A DNA stretch of 64,000 bases from Varibaculum massiliense (GCF_900106855.1 NZ_FNWI01000004.1:992001-1056000); one strand, 5' to 3'; positions 24,994 through 35,355 are shown, numbered from the stretch's first letter. Numbers and translations are program-made. Notes: a model not told the origin generated them from the sequence alone.

Positions 24994-26922
24994 CTATTGA
25001 TCCGTATTTTCTTGCCCAAGCGTGAAGTCTGCTTCGTGTTCGTGGGCAACTAACTTCGCCAGTTCACCTGCCTGCGACAGCACCTGCCCCGGAGCGCCCT
25101 GTTCTACTAGCTCGCCCCGCGATAGCACCAACACCTGGTCAGCTTCCTCCACCTGTCGCAAGGTATGAGTGATTTCAATAATGGTGGCTTGCGGGCGAAG
25201 CTCGCGCACCCGGAGACGCAGCCTCTGCGCTAACGCCGCCTCTAAATGGGCGGTGAACTCATCTAACACCAACACTGGATAGTCGGTAAGCAACGCCCTC
25301 GCCAAAGAGAGCCTTTGCCGCTGCCCCCCAGATAACGCCCCGCCATGTTTTCCAACCCGGGTATTTAAACCGGCAGGTAAATCCACAATCGCCTGATCCA
25401 GTTCCACAATCTTCAGCACCTGCCAGAGCTGTTCTTCATCGGCGTCAGGTTTTCCCAGCCGCAAATTATCAGCAATTGAAGCCGAAAAAATATGAATCCG
25501 CTGGGTAACCAGGGCAATGGCGCGGCGAAGAGCCTCCGGATCTGACTCGCTTAGCGGCAGGTCACCCAGCAGAATCTGACCGCTATCGACATCCCAATAA
25601 CGCAGCAACAACCTGGCCAAAGTAGATTTTCCACTCCCGGTTGCCCCGCAGATAGCCGTCCAGGAACCGGCAGGAATGGTAAAGGAAATATCGCTGAGCG
25701 CCGCAGGCGCCGAGATTTGTTTACCGCTTTGGGGATAGCTAAAAGACACGTCCTCGAAAATAATCGGGAAAGGATCCGCTGGCAGCTGTTTTCCACCAGA
25801 GGGTACCTGAGGAGGGGTGTTGGCAACTTGCCACACTCGGCGCGCTGCCGCGAAAGAGTTGGATAGATACGTAGAGAAATCTTCGACTCCCTGACAAACC
25901 TCCCAAGAGCGCAACACCGCGAATACGGCGGCCAGGGCGGGAGCCAGCGCTGTCAGATCTGTTGCCGCCGGCATTCCCACCCAAATAACCGCTAGGGCCG
26001 CCAAGTACATTCCGCTTTGCGTCAAGGCGCGCCGCAGCGCATATAGCGAGGTCAACGCGCGAGAAGCGGCACCAGCAATCGACATATAGCGTTCTAGTTG
26101 GATAATCCGCATGCGCTGCAAACCATAGCCGACCACCTCACTAATCCCGTTGACCGAATCGGTCACCGACTGCGAAACCTGCCCTTTGGCGCTGGCAGAG
26201 GCATCGGCTGCCCGGTTCCCTTCTCCCCCACCCAACAGGGCTAAAGAAGTCAAGGTTACTAGGTAAATCAGGAATAGGAGGACGCCGCTGAGGGGGGAAA
26301 CCAAGAATCCGGTCAGAATCGAGACCCCGAGCGGGATTATCAGGGCGCTAAACGCTGGAACCAGGGTGTGGGCAAAGAACACTTCGATTCGGTCAATATC
26401 CGCGGTGATACGCGCCAATAGGTCCCCGCTTTTCGCCCCCACCATGCAGGCCGGGGATTGGGGCGCCAGCCGCATGAACATTTCTTGACGCAAAATTTCC
26501 AGGGCTTTAAAGGCCACATAGTGGCCGGCGAACTGTTCCAAGTAACGGAAAAATGCTTTCAGGAACGCCAATGCCGCCATTACCGCAACGCTCACCCACA
26601 GATATGACAGTGGCAAGGAGCCGCCGCCAGCGATTTCTACCACCGCGGCGCTAACCCGGTAAACCCCGAAAGCTATCAGGCCGATGCCTAGTCCCTGGTC
26701 TAATAACCGAGCCGCCCCCGATATATATAAGGGTTTTAGTACCGGACGTGCCAAGTGCAGCAACCAGACAATCAGCTGGCGGGTCCCCACCGTGGCGACG
26801 GGCGACCCTGCCGCTTCACCACTCGCCGCAGCAGATGTTTGCCCAGGTTGAGAGCTGTTATGGTCTTCTACATCACCTTTACTGGGACGCAAGCTGTTGA
26901 AAAATCCCGGTTTCTTACTCAC
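24994..26922 (-). CDS. ABC exporter, CydC-like half
   Basis: The 642-residue product combines a six-helix ABC type I exporter domain with an ATPase domain: Walker A GATGSGKST, signature LSGGQRQRLS, Walker B VLVLDE followed by FTAHLEA. The first 50 residues are polar. Together with the preceding gene (4-nt overlap) it forms a heterodimer like CydDC, which in known cases exports thiols/haem-related compounds and supports cytochrome bd assembly. No cydAB is in the window, so the substrate is not certain. It ends 189 nt before rpoB. Confidence 0.8.
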   Translation of the reverse strand: MSKKPGFFNSLRPSKGDVEDHNSSQPGQTSAAASGEAAGSPVATVGTRQLIVWLLHLARPVLKPLYISGAARLLDQGLGIGLIAFGVYRVSAAVVEIAGGGSLPLSYLWVSVAVMAALAFLKAFFRYLEQFAGHYVAFKALEILRQEMFMRLAPQSPACMVGAKSGDLLARITADIDRIEVFFAHTLVPAFSALIIPLGVSILTGFLVSPLSGVLLFLIYLVTLTSLALLGGGEGNRAADASASAKGQVSQSVTDSVNGISEVVGYGLQRMRIIQLERYMSIAGAASRALTSLYALRRALTQSGMYLAALAVIWVGMPAATDLTALAPALAAVFAVLRSWEVCQGVEDFSTYLSNSFAAARRVWQVANTPPQVPSGGKQLPADPFPIIFEDVSFSYPQSGKQISAPAALSDISFTIPAGSWTAICGATGSGKSTLARLLLRYWDVDSGQILLGDLPLSESDPEALRRAIALVTQRIHIFSASIADNLRLGKPDADEEQLWQVLKIVELDQAIVDLPAGLNTRVGKHGGALSGGQRQRLSLARALLTDYPVLVLDEFTAHLEAALAQRLRLRVRELRPQATIIEITHTLRQVEEADQVLVLSRGELVEQGAPGQVLSQAGELAKLVAHEHEADFTLGQENTDQ

Positions 26923-28757
26923 GGTGTCACCTCCTCTAAAGCACCGTTTTTGAGATAGAGAACCCGGTCGGCGTTAGCCAGGGCGCTGGCACGGTGGGTG
27001 AGCAGCACGACGGTTTTTTCTTTCGCTACCTCCGCGAGCGCCTGGGTAATCGCCACCTCAGACTCCAAATCTATTTGCGAAGTTGGTTCATCCAAGAGCA
27101 GTAGGTTTCGCCCAGATAATAATGCCCGCGCTAGCGATAGCCGCTGGGCTTGTCCCCCGGAAAGCGCATAGCCATCCTCGCCCACCGGGGTATCTAGTCC
27201 TTGCGGGAAAGAACGAATTTCCTGGTCGAGGCGCGCCTGCTTTAGGCAATCCCATAGCTCTGCTTCGCTGGCGCGCGGAGAAACCATCATCAAGTTAGAG
27301 CGAATAGTGCCACTAAAAATCCAGGTGCGCTGAAGCACCAGGGCAGATTGCCTTCTAAACCAGTCCCGACTTTCCGCATTCAAGAGGTGTCCTTGCAGAT
27401 AAATGGCACCTTTACTGGGCAACAGGTTGCCTTTCAGCAGTTCCATTAGCGTGGATTTTCCCGCTCCGGAAGCCCCGCAAATTGCCACCCATTCCCCGCT
27501 TTTTACCTGCAAATTGAGCTCGCTGAGGACGGGCTTGCCACCGGGGTAAGCAAAGCTTAATCCACGCATACTTAGCAATAGGTCAGGGCTACCACTTTCG
27601 GCACCCAAGTCCTGGTGGCTCTCAAAACCGTCCTCAATACGGGAATCTTGGTTGGCATCCCTATTGCAATCGTTACCTAAATCTTTCCCGTCACCCATAC
27701 CCACGGCGGCGTACTCTGAGCAGGTCTGCCCTCCACCTGCAACCGTATTTTCTGGGGTTAAGAGCGCTTCTTTTCCAGGTTTGTGCTGTGGACGGGAGGG
27801 GGGTTTCCCGCTTAAAAAGGCACGTACCAGGCGTTGATTTGCCATCCCCGCCATCCCCACGTAGAAAAAGGCGCCAATTTTATTCATCGGCTCCAACAGC
27901 AGCAGGGTTAATCCCAACATGGAAACCACCGGAGCGATCACGGTAATATCGGTTCCCCAAGAGCCGTTGAGAACCTTCCAGAGGGTGAGCGCGAACCCGC
28001 ATGTAAGCAGCAAGAGATTAAATCCTAAGTCAATAACCAGCAAGATTAGCTGGTTGGCCGCGAGCAAGCGCATAGTAGAAAGCCGGTTTTCTTCCCCGGC
28101 TTTTGCTAGTTCTTGCCCCCGCGAGTCGGTAGCATCTAGCAAACTTAAAGTTTCCAAACCAGAAATAGCATCCAGATAGGCGGCGGCTAGTTGGTTGCGT
28201 CGCCGCCGTGATTTGCTGGAAACTTTGCGGGTCAGTTTAGAAAAAATAAAAATAAACAACGGTACTAAAGGTACAAAAGCCAGCAAAATCAAGGCACACC
28301 AGGGGTCAACAAACAATGCCATGATTACCAGTACCAGCAGCGGGCTGAGCATCGCTCCCATCATGGCACCAAGGAACGCCTGGCGGTAACGCTGAATTTT
28401 TTCGGTACCCGATGTAATCATGTCGACCAAGGAACCAGCACGGCGGTGGGCGAGCACTCCGGGTCCTTGGTGAAAATAGCTGCGCAACAGACGTGACTGC
28501 AAAGCCACTTGTTCTTTATGGACGGAACGCTGCTCAATCGCAATTCGCGTCCCCTCGCTTCCTCCGATCCCAATAGCTAGGACAATCAAGCCGCTCAGCT
28601 GCCCGGAGAAACTTTTTCCCGATAACGCTTGCCCTAAGGCACTGCCCAACAAAATCATGAACCCGGCAGCTAGCAACACGGAAAGCAACGTGAGGAACAC
28701 ACTGGTGATGATCGCTAATGTCCCCGCAGGGCGGGACAGCGACAGTTTTTTCGCCAT
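26919..28757 (-). CDS. ABC exporter, CydD-like half
   Basis: The 612-residue product has six N-terminal membrane helices and an ATPase domain with GASGAGKST, YALSGGQAQRLS and LLLLDEPTSQID. A polar linker of about 70 residues (roughly 320-390) rich in Gly, Asp and Glu separates the two, unusually long for CydD proteins. It is the first gene of the pair. Divergent from the LytR_C gene with a 105-bp shared control region. Confidence 0.8.
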   Translation of the reverse strand: MAKKLSLSRPAGTLAIITSVFLTLLSVLLAAGFMILLGSALGQALSGKSFSGQLSGLIVLAIGIGGSEGTRIAIEQRSVHKEQVALQSRLLRSYFHQGPGVLAHRRAGSLVDMITSGTEKIQRYRQAFLGAMMGAMLSPLLVLVIMALFVDPWCALILLAFVPLVPLFIFIFSKLTRKVSSKSRRRRNQLAAAYLDAISGLETLSLLDATDSRGQELAKAGEENRLSTMRLLAANQLILLVIDLGFNLLLLTCGFALTLWKVLNGSWGTDITVIAPVVSMLGLTLLLLEPMNKIGAFFYVGMAGMANQRLVRAFLSGKPPSRPQHKPGKEALLTPENTVAGGGQTCSEYAAVGMGDGKDLGNDCNRDANQDSRIEDGFESHQDLGAESGSPDLLLSMRGLSFAYPGGKPVLSELNLQVKSGEWVAICGASGAGKSTLMELLKGNLLPSKGAIYLQGHLLNAESRDWFRRQSALVLQRTWIFSGTIRSNLMMVSPRASEAELWDCLKQARLDQEIRSFPQGLDTPVGEDGYALSGGQAQRLSLARALLSGRNLLLLDEPTSQIDLESEVAITQALAEVAKEKTVVLLTHRASALANADRVLYLKNGALEEVTP

Positions 28758-28862
28758 AAATTCCTCTGGTTCGGTGGTTTTCCTGGCTTTACTTTACCTG
28801 TTTTAAGTTAGGCAACGCACCGCCGACCCGTCTTAGCCCCCAAGGGAGGTAAAGTAGCAAGC

Positions 28863-29525
28863 ATGAATCAAACCCAGGTGAGCCCGGGCGGCGAAAAAGA
28901 CTTGCAACAGCCGGAAATGACGACAACCCCTAATACTGGTGACCCGCTGGCAAATCTTAGCCCCTACCAGCGTTATGTACGCCGCCGGCAACAACGCGAA
29001 ACCATGGTTTTCACTATTATCGGTTCAGTGATGGCCGGTCTCTTAGTGCTTTCCATTTTGATTGGTTTCGGAATTTTACCTTTCCCGTTCTTCAATGACT
29101 TCAAGAAGGCTCCCCAATACGCTCAGGCTGGAGATGTCCCCTGTCCGACCTCTGAAAAAGCGGTTCCCCTTGACAAAATGGAAGTTCATGTCGTCAATGG
29201 CACCGATGTTTCCGGGCTGGCTGGCAAGGTTGCCGCGGGGTTGAAGGAGCGGGGAATCCCGGTGAAAGATATCGGAAATATCACCACCGGCTCTTATGAG
29301 GGCAATATTCAGATTATTACTGGCCCCACCGGGGTTAACGTTGCCTACACTTTGTCGCGTGTCTTCGAGGACGCAGAAATCGTTTTAGATCCCCGCCCCA
29401 CCTCGGATGTAACCGTAACTATCGGATCTCGGTACTCCGATATGGTTACCCCCGAAAAATTCAAAGGTGAAGTGCAAAAGAATCTTGAAGAGAGAGACGG
29501 CTGCAAGCTGGTGCAGATCGCCTAA
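28863..29525 (+). CDS. Membrane-anchored LytR_C domain protein
   Basis: The 220-residue product has a cytosolic N-terminus of about 45 residues (containing YQRYVRRRQQRE), one helix (about 48-72) and an extracellular LytR_C domain (about 107-195, starting MEVHVVNGTDVSGLAGKVA). LytR_C domains accompany LCP enzymes that attach glycopolymers to peptidoglycan in Actinobacteria; this one is a stand-alone anchored form without the LCP catalytic domain. AGGGAGG precedes the start. Convergent with the permease gene, 35 nt apart. Confidence 0.8.
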   Translation: MNQTQVSPGGEKDLQQPEMTTTPNTGDPLANLSPYQRYVRRRQQRETMVFTIIGSVMAGLLVLSILIGFGILPFPFFNDFKKAPQYAQAGDVPCPTSEKAVPLDKMEVHVVNGTDVSGLAGKVAAGLKERGIPVKDIGNITTGSYEGNIQIITGPTGVNVAYTLSRVFEDAEIVLDPRPTSDVTVTIGSRYSDMVTPEKFKGEVQKNLEERDGCKLVQIA

Positions 29526-29560
29526 ACTCCACGAGGTTGAGCATTCTCGCCGTTAGCAGA

Positions 29561-30988
29561 TTATTCGTGCGCTTGCGGGGTAGAACTACCCGGTGCAGAC
29601 GCTACCCGCTTTTCATAAGAGCGAGACTCTAAATCCGTACCTGCGGGAGCAGATGCCGGGGATGCCTGCTCGAGGAAGGTACCGCGCGCCTTCGAAATCC
29701 CCCGCATTACGTGGTAAACCACGATTGCGGCGGCCGAGCCCAAAGCAATACCGTTGAAGGTCAGGGAGCCGATCTGCCAGGTGTAGTCAGCGATGGCAAT
29801 AATCATGGCGACTGCGGCGGTATTGAGATTCACCGGATCGGCGAAATCAACTTTGTTTTGCACCCAGATCCTCACGCCCAGCATCCCGATCATGCCGTAG
29901 AGGACAGTAGCTGCGCCTCCGAGCACCCCGGGGGGAATAGTGGCTATGGCCGCCCCAAACTTGGGGAACATTGATAGTGCCAGCGCCACGAAAGCAGCCA
30001 CGATATAGGCGGCAGTGGAGTAGACGCGAGTAGCGGCCATTACCCCAATGTTTTCCGCATAGGTGGTGGTGGCGCTACCGCCGCCACAACCGGCCAATAC
30101 GGTAGAAACCCCGTCTGCGAATAGGGCACGCCCGGTCAAGTGGTCGAGGTTTTCTCCGGTCATGGCGGATACCGATTTCACGTGACCGACATTTTCTGCC
30201 ACCAACACCAGCACTACCGGGATAAAGAGTCCCAAGGTAGAGGGCTCAAAAGAGGGACTGTGAAATTCGGGAAGACCAATCCAGGCGGCTTCGCCAATGG
30301 CTTTGAAGTCCACTTCATGTTGGATTACCGCTGCAATATAGCCCACACCTACACCAATCAGAATGGACAGGCGACCAATGATCCCCTTGAAGAGGACGGT
30401 AATCAGCACGATGGAGGTAACGGTAATGACTGCGGTAATCGCGCCCTCTTTAAACCAGTTCCAGGCGGCTGGCGCCAGGTTGAAGCCGATTAGAGCCACG
30501 ATACATCCGGTCACGGTGGGTGGCATGATGCGGTCAATCCAGACGATGCCCGCAAAATGCACGATAACCCCAATCAGCGCCAAAGTTACCCCGACGCTGA
30601 TCACCCCGCCGAGCGCCGCTGACTGTCCGTACTGGGAAGATACCGCGGTGATGGGGGCAATCAAAGCGAAGGAAGAACCCAAATAGGAGGGCAGTTTACC
30701 CGCAGTTACCAGTGCAAAGAGCAAAGTTCCAATGGCGGTAAAGAACAGGGTGGTGTTGGGAGGAAAGCCGGTTAGCAAAGGCACCAGGAAAGTCGCTCCG
30801 AACATGGCAACTACGTGTTGGGCGCCAATGCCAGCGGTGCGCGGCCAGGAGAGCCTCTCGCGAGGCATTACCACTTCACCGGGACCGATAGAGCGGCCAT
30901 CACCGTGAAGTTTCCAGAAACCCAGGAGAGATTTTTTCTGGGATTTCTGGGGGGATACGGGTTGAAGATTCTGATCGTTACTAGACAT
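29561..30988 (-). CDS. NCS2 uracil/xanthine permease
   Basis: The 475-residue membrane protein has about 12-14 helices of the UraA/NCS2 nucleobase transporter fold. Family segments are recognisable: QHVVAMFGATFLVPLL, the SSFALIAP loop, VAENVGHVKSVSAMTG with the substrate-binding Glu, and GGSATTTYAENIG. Uracil is the most likely substrate by similarity to UraA. No riboswitch or PyrR-binding element could be recognised in the 250 bp upstream. Monocistronic. Confidence 0.88.
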   Translation of the reverse strand: MSSNDQNLQPVSPQKSQKKSLLGFWKLHGDGRSIGPGEVVMPRERLSWPRTAGIGAQHVVAMFGATFLVPLLTGFPPNTTLFFTAIGTLLFALVTAGKLPSYLGSSFALIAPITAVSSQYGQSAALGGVISVGVTLALIGVIVHFAGIVWIDRIMPPTVTGCIVALIGFNLAPAAWNWFKEGAITAVITVTSIVLITVLFKGIIGRLSILIGVGVGYIAAVIQHEVDFKAIGEAAWIGLPEFHSPSFEPSTLGLFIPVVLVLVAENVGHVKSVSAMTGENLDHLTGRALFADGVSTVLAGCGGGSATTTYAENIGVMAATRVYSTAAYIVAAFVALALSMFPKFGAAIATIPPGVLGGAATVLYGMIGMLGVRIWVQNKVDFADPVNLNTAAVAMIIAIADYTWQIGSLTFNGIALGSAAAIVVYHVMRGISKARGTFLEQASPASAPAGTDLESRSYEKRVASAPGSSTPQAHE

Positions 30989-31248
30989 TTCGTCCCTATC
31001 AGTAGGAGACTCTGCCCTTTCCGGGCGCGGGTCTGCTTAAGTTTTACGGTCAGAACTTAACTTTATTCCCTTCAGGGCGCTTAAGAAAAGTTAGCCCAAA
31101 ATTCGTCCTCGAAAACCATTGAAAACATAAGAATCTGGTTTTATAGTTAGCCTATTGATTCATCGTTAACAAAGTTTAAGAGATTCCTATTCCGCCCCAG
31201 CTGGGCAGGGATTTCCTACTTTCCATTCCAGATATATTGAGGATTCGT

Positions 31249-32160
31249 ATGAGAGCCAAAAAGGCGCTGAAAATCTTACAAATACTCTGCGGAATTTCAC
31301 TGGTTAGCTTTGTGACGGCGTGCGCTTCGCATCCGGTTGAAGATAGCGCCGAGTGGACTCCTAGTAAATCTGCCGTAAATAGCCACATTTATCTAAGCGA
31401 GACCAACGCTATTCTCTATCCCCCACAGGCAGAAACTAACCAGTTGCGTAACGCGTATTATGCCGCAGTTACATCTTGTATGCAGAAACAAGGATTTTCT
31501 TATACTCCCACAGACACCAATTCCCCATCATTGGATTTGATTTCAATGAACGAAAAGGCAATTGAAAATGTTTATGAATATGTCTCGGAAGAAGATGCGG
31601 TAAAGTACGGCGTCGCAGCTCCAGGATGGTACGACAAGGATAATAAAGCTCCAGACGATAAAGTTTCGTCTCCTGAGGATCGGGCGCTCTACGGAGAGGA
31701 AAACAGTAAAAATCCTTCAGGATGTGCGAACGAAGCTCTGAAAGAGGTACTTCCAAAATATAAACGCATGGTCGAACTAGAGCAGGAAGCAACCAACATT
31801 TCCTTACAAGCCGCAGACGCAATCTCCACAACGAAAGAAAAAGCTGCAGGATCTTGGAATAAATGCATGAAAAACGAGGGATACGCTCAGTTTTTATCTC
31901 CCTCTTCCCTGTCTAGCCCGAAGGGGGATGAAGCTCCCGACATGTCTTGGCCAGCACCAAATCCCGGTATAGAAGAAATAAAGGCAGCTCAGGCCGCTTC
32001 TCGCTGCATGATAAGCACCAGGTATCTTGAAAAAGTTTCCAAAGCAGAGGCACTAGCGGTACATAAGATATTAGCGAAAAAACCAGGGCTAATCACGGAG
32101 TGGCAAGAACTACGCCAAGATAGCCTAAAAAAGAGTAAAAATATTTCCGGAGAAAACTAA
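31249..32160 (+). CDS. Lipoprotein preceding an ABC export cassette
   Basis: The 303-residue product starts at ATG 31249 (GAGG six bases upstream; a TTG 12 nt earlier is less likely). The signal peptide ends in the lipobox VTAC, with the lipidated cysteine at 25. The mature part is helical and charged, with scattered cysteines (SCMQKQG, GCANEA, KCMKNEG, RCMIST) that may form disulfides. I do not recognise the family. It is 32 nt upstream of the membrane fusion gene in the same direction; base composition of this cassette is more AT-rich than the flanks. Confidence 0.75.
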   Translation: MRAKKALKILQILCGISLVSFVTACASHPVEDSAEWTPSKSAVNSHIYLSETNAILYPPQAETNQLRNAYYAAVTSCMQKQGFSYTPTDTNSPSLDLISMNEKAIENVYEYVSEEDAVKYGVAAPGWYDKDNKAPDDKVSSPEDRALYGEENSKNPSGCANEALKEVLPKYKRMVELEQEATNISLQAADAISTTKEKAAGSWNKCMKNEGYAQFLSPSSLSSPKGDEAPDMSWPAPNPGIEEIKAAQAASRCMISTRYLEKVSKAEALAVHKILAKKPGLITEWQELRQDSLKKSKNISGEN

Positions 32161-32192
32161 TATTTTCGCCCCACCACTTAGGATGCTATAAC

Positions 32193-33386
32193 TTGAAATT
32201 CTTGAGCCGCAGTAAACGCAGAGTTACGTGGAAAACAGTCATTTTTACTGCCACTGGAGCAGCTATATGTCTGGGTTTTGTTTTACTTCTGACGCTGAGT
32301 TTCTTATCCCCCTCCAAGGCGCGTCCTATCTCTAGCGCTCACCCGGTCGCTACCGCGAAAGTAGAAGCTGGAAAACTATCTCGCACGCTAACAGGAACAG
32401 CTAACATTTCGTCCTCTAGCGAAAGAGAAATTCCTCTTTCAGTTAGAAGCGAGGATGAAGTAGGGGTAATCTCGGCGTTGCCAGTCAGCGCTGGAAAACC
32501 TGTTCCCTACTGTCACACTTTACTAGAAATATCAGGGCGTCCCCTTTTAGCGTTGAACGGATTAATACCTGCCTACCGCGACCTCCATATCGGCGACAGC
32601 GGCAAGGATGTCACCCAGCTGCAAAAAGCTTTGAATAGCTGTGGCTATTCAGTTGCAACAGATGGACAACTAGGAAAATACACTGCCCAGCTCGTCGCGA
32701 AGCTCTATCGAAACAACGGTTATGCTCCGGCCCAGAACCCGAAGACACGAAACGCACGTCAGGATACGCCTGGCAACAAACCCCAGGCCGAATCGGACAC
32801 CAATAGCACTGAAAATGAAACTGCCTCAGATGATTCATTAGTTATCCCCCGCAGTGAAGTCGCCTATCTACCTGCCAATTCCACTATTACCGAGCTGCCT
32901 GATTTGGGCAGTTATCTAGGTGAAAAAACTAGCGTGAAAATCGGGGTAGGCGCACCCTTGGCAATCCTGGAATTAGACGCAAAACAGATACTGAAGCTGC
33001 GCGAAGGTTTACCGATAAAACTGGAGTCTGGTCAATGGAATAACGAGACCACATTACCCGCAATTCCCAACTCCCCCGACTCCAATGATAAAGATGAAGA
33101 ACAAAAGTCACAGCCAACATACACTCTGCGTATTCCCTTAAATAATCCCCCAAATAACGCCCTAACTACTTGTCAATGGAGCGTGACTATCGGTTCCAAC
33201 ACTACTTATCCGTTCACTGTGCCCGCGGCAGCAATCCGTGAGGACAACAGAGGGACTTATGTGCAAAAGAAGACCGGAGACTCTACCCAGAAAACTTATG
33301 TTGAAATTATAGAAAGTGGCGATGGAGCCGTAGCCATTAAAGGGGCAGTAAAAACTGGAGAAACTGTCTTGCTGGGAGATAAATAA
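32193..33386 (+). CDS. Membrane fusion-like protein with peptidoglycan-binding domain
   Basis: The 397-residue product has an N-terminal helix (about 14-39), an HlyD/MacA-like beta region, an inserted PG_binding_1 domain (about 130-177, DLHIGDSGKDVTQLQKAL), a polar linker and a C-terminal beta-barrel part. In Gram-positive bacteria such proteins bridge an ABC permease and the cell wall. The start codon is TTG after AGGA. It directly precedes the ATPase gene (stop TAA followed at once by GTG). Confidence 0.8.
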   Translation: MKFLSRSKRRVTWKTVIFTATGAAICLGFVLLLTLSFLSPSKARPISSAHPVATAKVEAGKLSRTLTGTANISSSSEREIPLSVRSEDEVGVISALPVSAGKPVPYCHTLLEISGRPLLALNGLIPAYRDLHIGDSGKDVTQLQKALNSCGYSVATDGQLGKYTAQLVAKLYRNNGYAPAQNPKTRNARQDTPGNKPQAESDTNSTENETASDDSLVIPRSEVAYLPANSTITELPDLGSYLGEKTSVKIGVGAPLAILELDAKQILKLREGLPIKLESGQWNNETTLPAIPNSPDSNDKDEEQKSQPTYTLRIPLNNPPNNALTTCQWSVTIGSNTTYPFTVPAAAIREDNRGTYVQKKTGDSTQKTYVEIIESGDGAVAIKGAVKTGETVLLGDK

Positions 33387-34133
33387 GTGGACTTTAATGC
33401 TCAGGTTAATACCTTTGATATAGCCCCTTCGACTACTAATAATCCCCCTATTATAGAAATACATAACTTAAACCGTACCTTCGGGACAGGAAATTCTACT
33501 GTTTATGCGTTAAAAAATGTGAATCTAAAAATAAAAAAAGGGGAATCAGTAGTAATTACCGGTCCTTCTGGGGCGGGAAAATCCACTCTCCTAAATATCC
33601 TGGGATTGTTAGACCCCAACTACGAAGGCACGTTAAGGATACATGGGAAGGATTGCAGTAAACTAAAACCAGCACAAATTGATCAATTACGAGCTGATTA
33701 CATTGGTTTTATTTTTCAGGATTTCGGTTTAATTCCTTACCTGAATGTAATACAAAATATCGAGTTGGGTTTTACCTACAGCAATCTCGAAAGGAACATA
33801 CGAAAAGAAAAAACACTCTTTTGTCTATCTGCAGTGGGGCTAGAACATCGAGCAACCGCTCGCATTAGCACCTTATCTGGGGGCGAAAAACAGCGGGTAG
33901 CCATTGCACGAACCTTAACTAGATCGCCCAGTCTACTGTTAGCTGATGAACCCACCGGTAATCTCGATCAAGCTAATTCCCAAAAAACTATTGAACTCTT
34001 ATTGCAGGTACAACGGAGCAGCGGATGCGCTCTGGTAGTGGTCACGCATGAGCCGGAAGTGCGCGCCCACTTCGGCCACGGCTATTTGGTGGTAGATGGA
34101 AACGTGGAGCAGATCGATTATGACAAGAGTTAA
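33387..34133 (+). CDS. ABC transporter ATPase, MacB/LolD type
   Basis: The 248-residue ATPase has Walker [10 protein letters not shown] (59-67), Q-loop [10 protein letters not shown], signature [13 protein letters not shown] and Walker [13 protein letters not shown], the pattern of the MacB/LolD/FtsE class. The first 20 residues are an extra polar extension. The coding end overlaps the permease gene. It powers export or mechanotransmission by the neighbouring permease rather than classical import. Confidence 0.92.
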   Translation: MDFNAQVNTFDIAPSTTNNPPIIEIHNLNRTFGTGNSTVYALKNVNLKIKKGESVVITGPSGAGKSTLLNILGLLDPNYEGTLRIHGKDCSKLKPAQIDQLRADYIGFIFQDFGLIPYLNVIQNIELGFTYSNLERNIRKEKTLFCLSAVGLEHRATARISTLSGGEKQRVAIARTLTRSPSLLLADEPTGNLDQANSQKTIELLLQVQRSSGCALVVVTHEPEVRAHFGHGYLVVDGNVEQIDYDKS

Positions 34134-35289
34134 TTGGGGACTGCTACTACAGCAATCTCTTGGTGCCATCTGGGGCAGAAAAATGCGCTCCGTCATGACC
34201 GCGTTTGGGATAACCGTGGGGATTCTAGTTTTTCTGGTCACCTTAGGTTGGTCTCTCTCCGCCAGCGCCGACATAAACGCAACTTTCGATGAGCGCACAG
34301 CGACTACCATAACCGTTACTGCCCGCGAAGATGCTGAGCAAATACTAGATAAAAACTTCACTGACAGGGTAATGAAAATGCAGGGGGTAAAAGCAGCAGG
34401 ACGTTACAGCAGCGCACCCCAAGCCGACTGCCGCACTCACCCCGGCGAGACTCGAGCCACTCCTATAATCGTGGCTGATCCCGGGTTTTTACAAGCCAGT
34501 GGGATGAAAGTAAAAAGCGGGAGATTTTTCGACAAAAGCATCGAGAAATTTCCGGGGCCGGTCGCCTTGTTAGGGCCAACTGCTGCTAACAACTTGGATA
34601 TGACCACAACTGACGGCACCACAAGAATTATTTGCGATGGCAAATCTATTCCAGTGTTTGGGGTCTTATCCTCCACCGGCCAAGCCGCGGGCGCAAGTTC
34701 AGCGGTAATTATTTCCAAGAATCTAGACGGCAGTGATGTGTCATATCAAGCTGGAGACGGACTTGCTGGCGTGGTTGAAACCGAGTTAGGTGCCACTAAA
34801 AAAGTGGCAGCTGCGCTTCCGTATGCAGTATCTGCCAGACATTCGGAGCTAGTCGCAGTCAGAATGCCACCAAGCACCGAAGAACTCCGAGGTAAAGTAA
34901 CAACGTCATTAAACACAATGGCAATCGGGGTTTCTATTCTTTCCCTAGTAGTAGGCGCAATAGGAATTATGACAACTACACTAACCTCGGTTATTGAACG
35001 CACTACAGAAATAGGGTTGCGTCGTTCGCTTGGGGCACGTCCGCGTCACATTGCATACCAGTTTATTATCGAAGGAGTGTTTCTTGGAGGCATCGGCGCT
35101 TTTTTTGGAGTACTTCTCGGCTTAGTGTCACTGTTAGTGCTAGTCAGACTACAAGGGTGGACGCCAGTAATGTACCCGCTAATACCGCTGCTATTAATTC
35201 CCGGAGGGATGATAATCGGAATACTCTCATCCCTGGTTCCTGCCTTACGTGCTGCTAAAATCCCTCCAGCAGCCGCCTTAAGACACTAA
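34120..35289 (+). CDS. ABC permease, MacB/FtsX type
   Basis: The product has about 389 residues from ATG 34120 (MTRVNWGLL), overlapping the ATPase gene by 14 nt. One N-terminal helix, a large extracellular domain (about 45-260) and three C-terminal helices match the MacB topology; the FtsX-type motif GLRRSLGARPRHI is clear. With the lipoprotein, membrane fusion protein and ATPase it forms a four-gene export unit. The cargo (antimicrobial peptide, toxin or surface lipid) is not encoded nearby. Confidence 0.88.
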   Translation: MTRVNWGLLLQQSLGAIWGRKMRSVMTAFGITVGILVFLVTLGWSLSASADINATFDERTATTITVTAREDAEQILDKNFTDRVMKMQGVKAAGRYSSAPQADCRTHPGETRATPIIVADPGFLQASGMKVKSGRFFDKSIEKFPGPVALLGPTAANNLDMTTTDGTTRIICDGKSIPVFGVLSSTGQAAGASSAVIISKNLDGSDVSYQAGDGLAGVVETELGATKKVAAALPYAVSARHSELVAVRMPPSTEELRGKVTTSLNTMAIGVSILSLVVGAIGIMTTTLTSVIERTTEIGLRRSLGARPRHIAYQFIIEGVFLGGIGAFFGVLLGLVSLLVLVRLQGWTPVMYPLIPLLLIPGGMIIGILSSLVPALRAAKIPPAAALRH

Positions 35290-35355
35290 AGAAATTGAGC
35301 CTCGGAAATCGAAATCTAGTCATTCACTCCTTGCTGCCAGCAATAGTATGGGTGT

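Noticed and set aside
30989-31248. Riboswitch or PyrR site in front of the uracil permease
   Set aside because: No match to a PyrR-binding loop or known riboswitch core could be made; only a small GC hairpin is seen.
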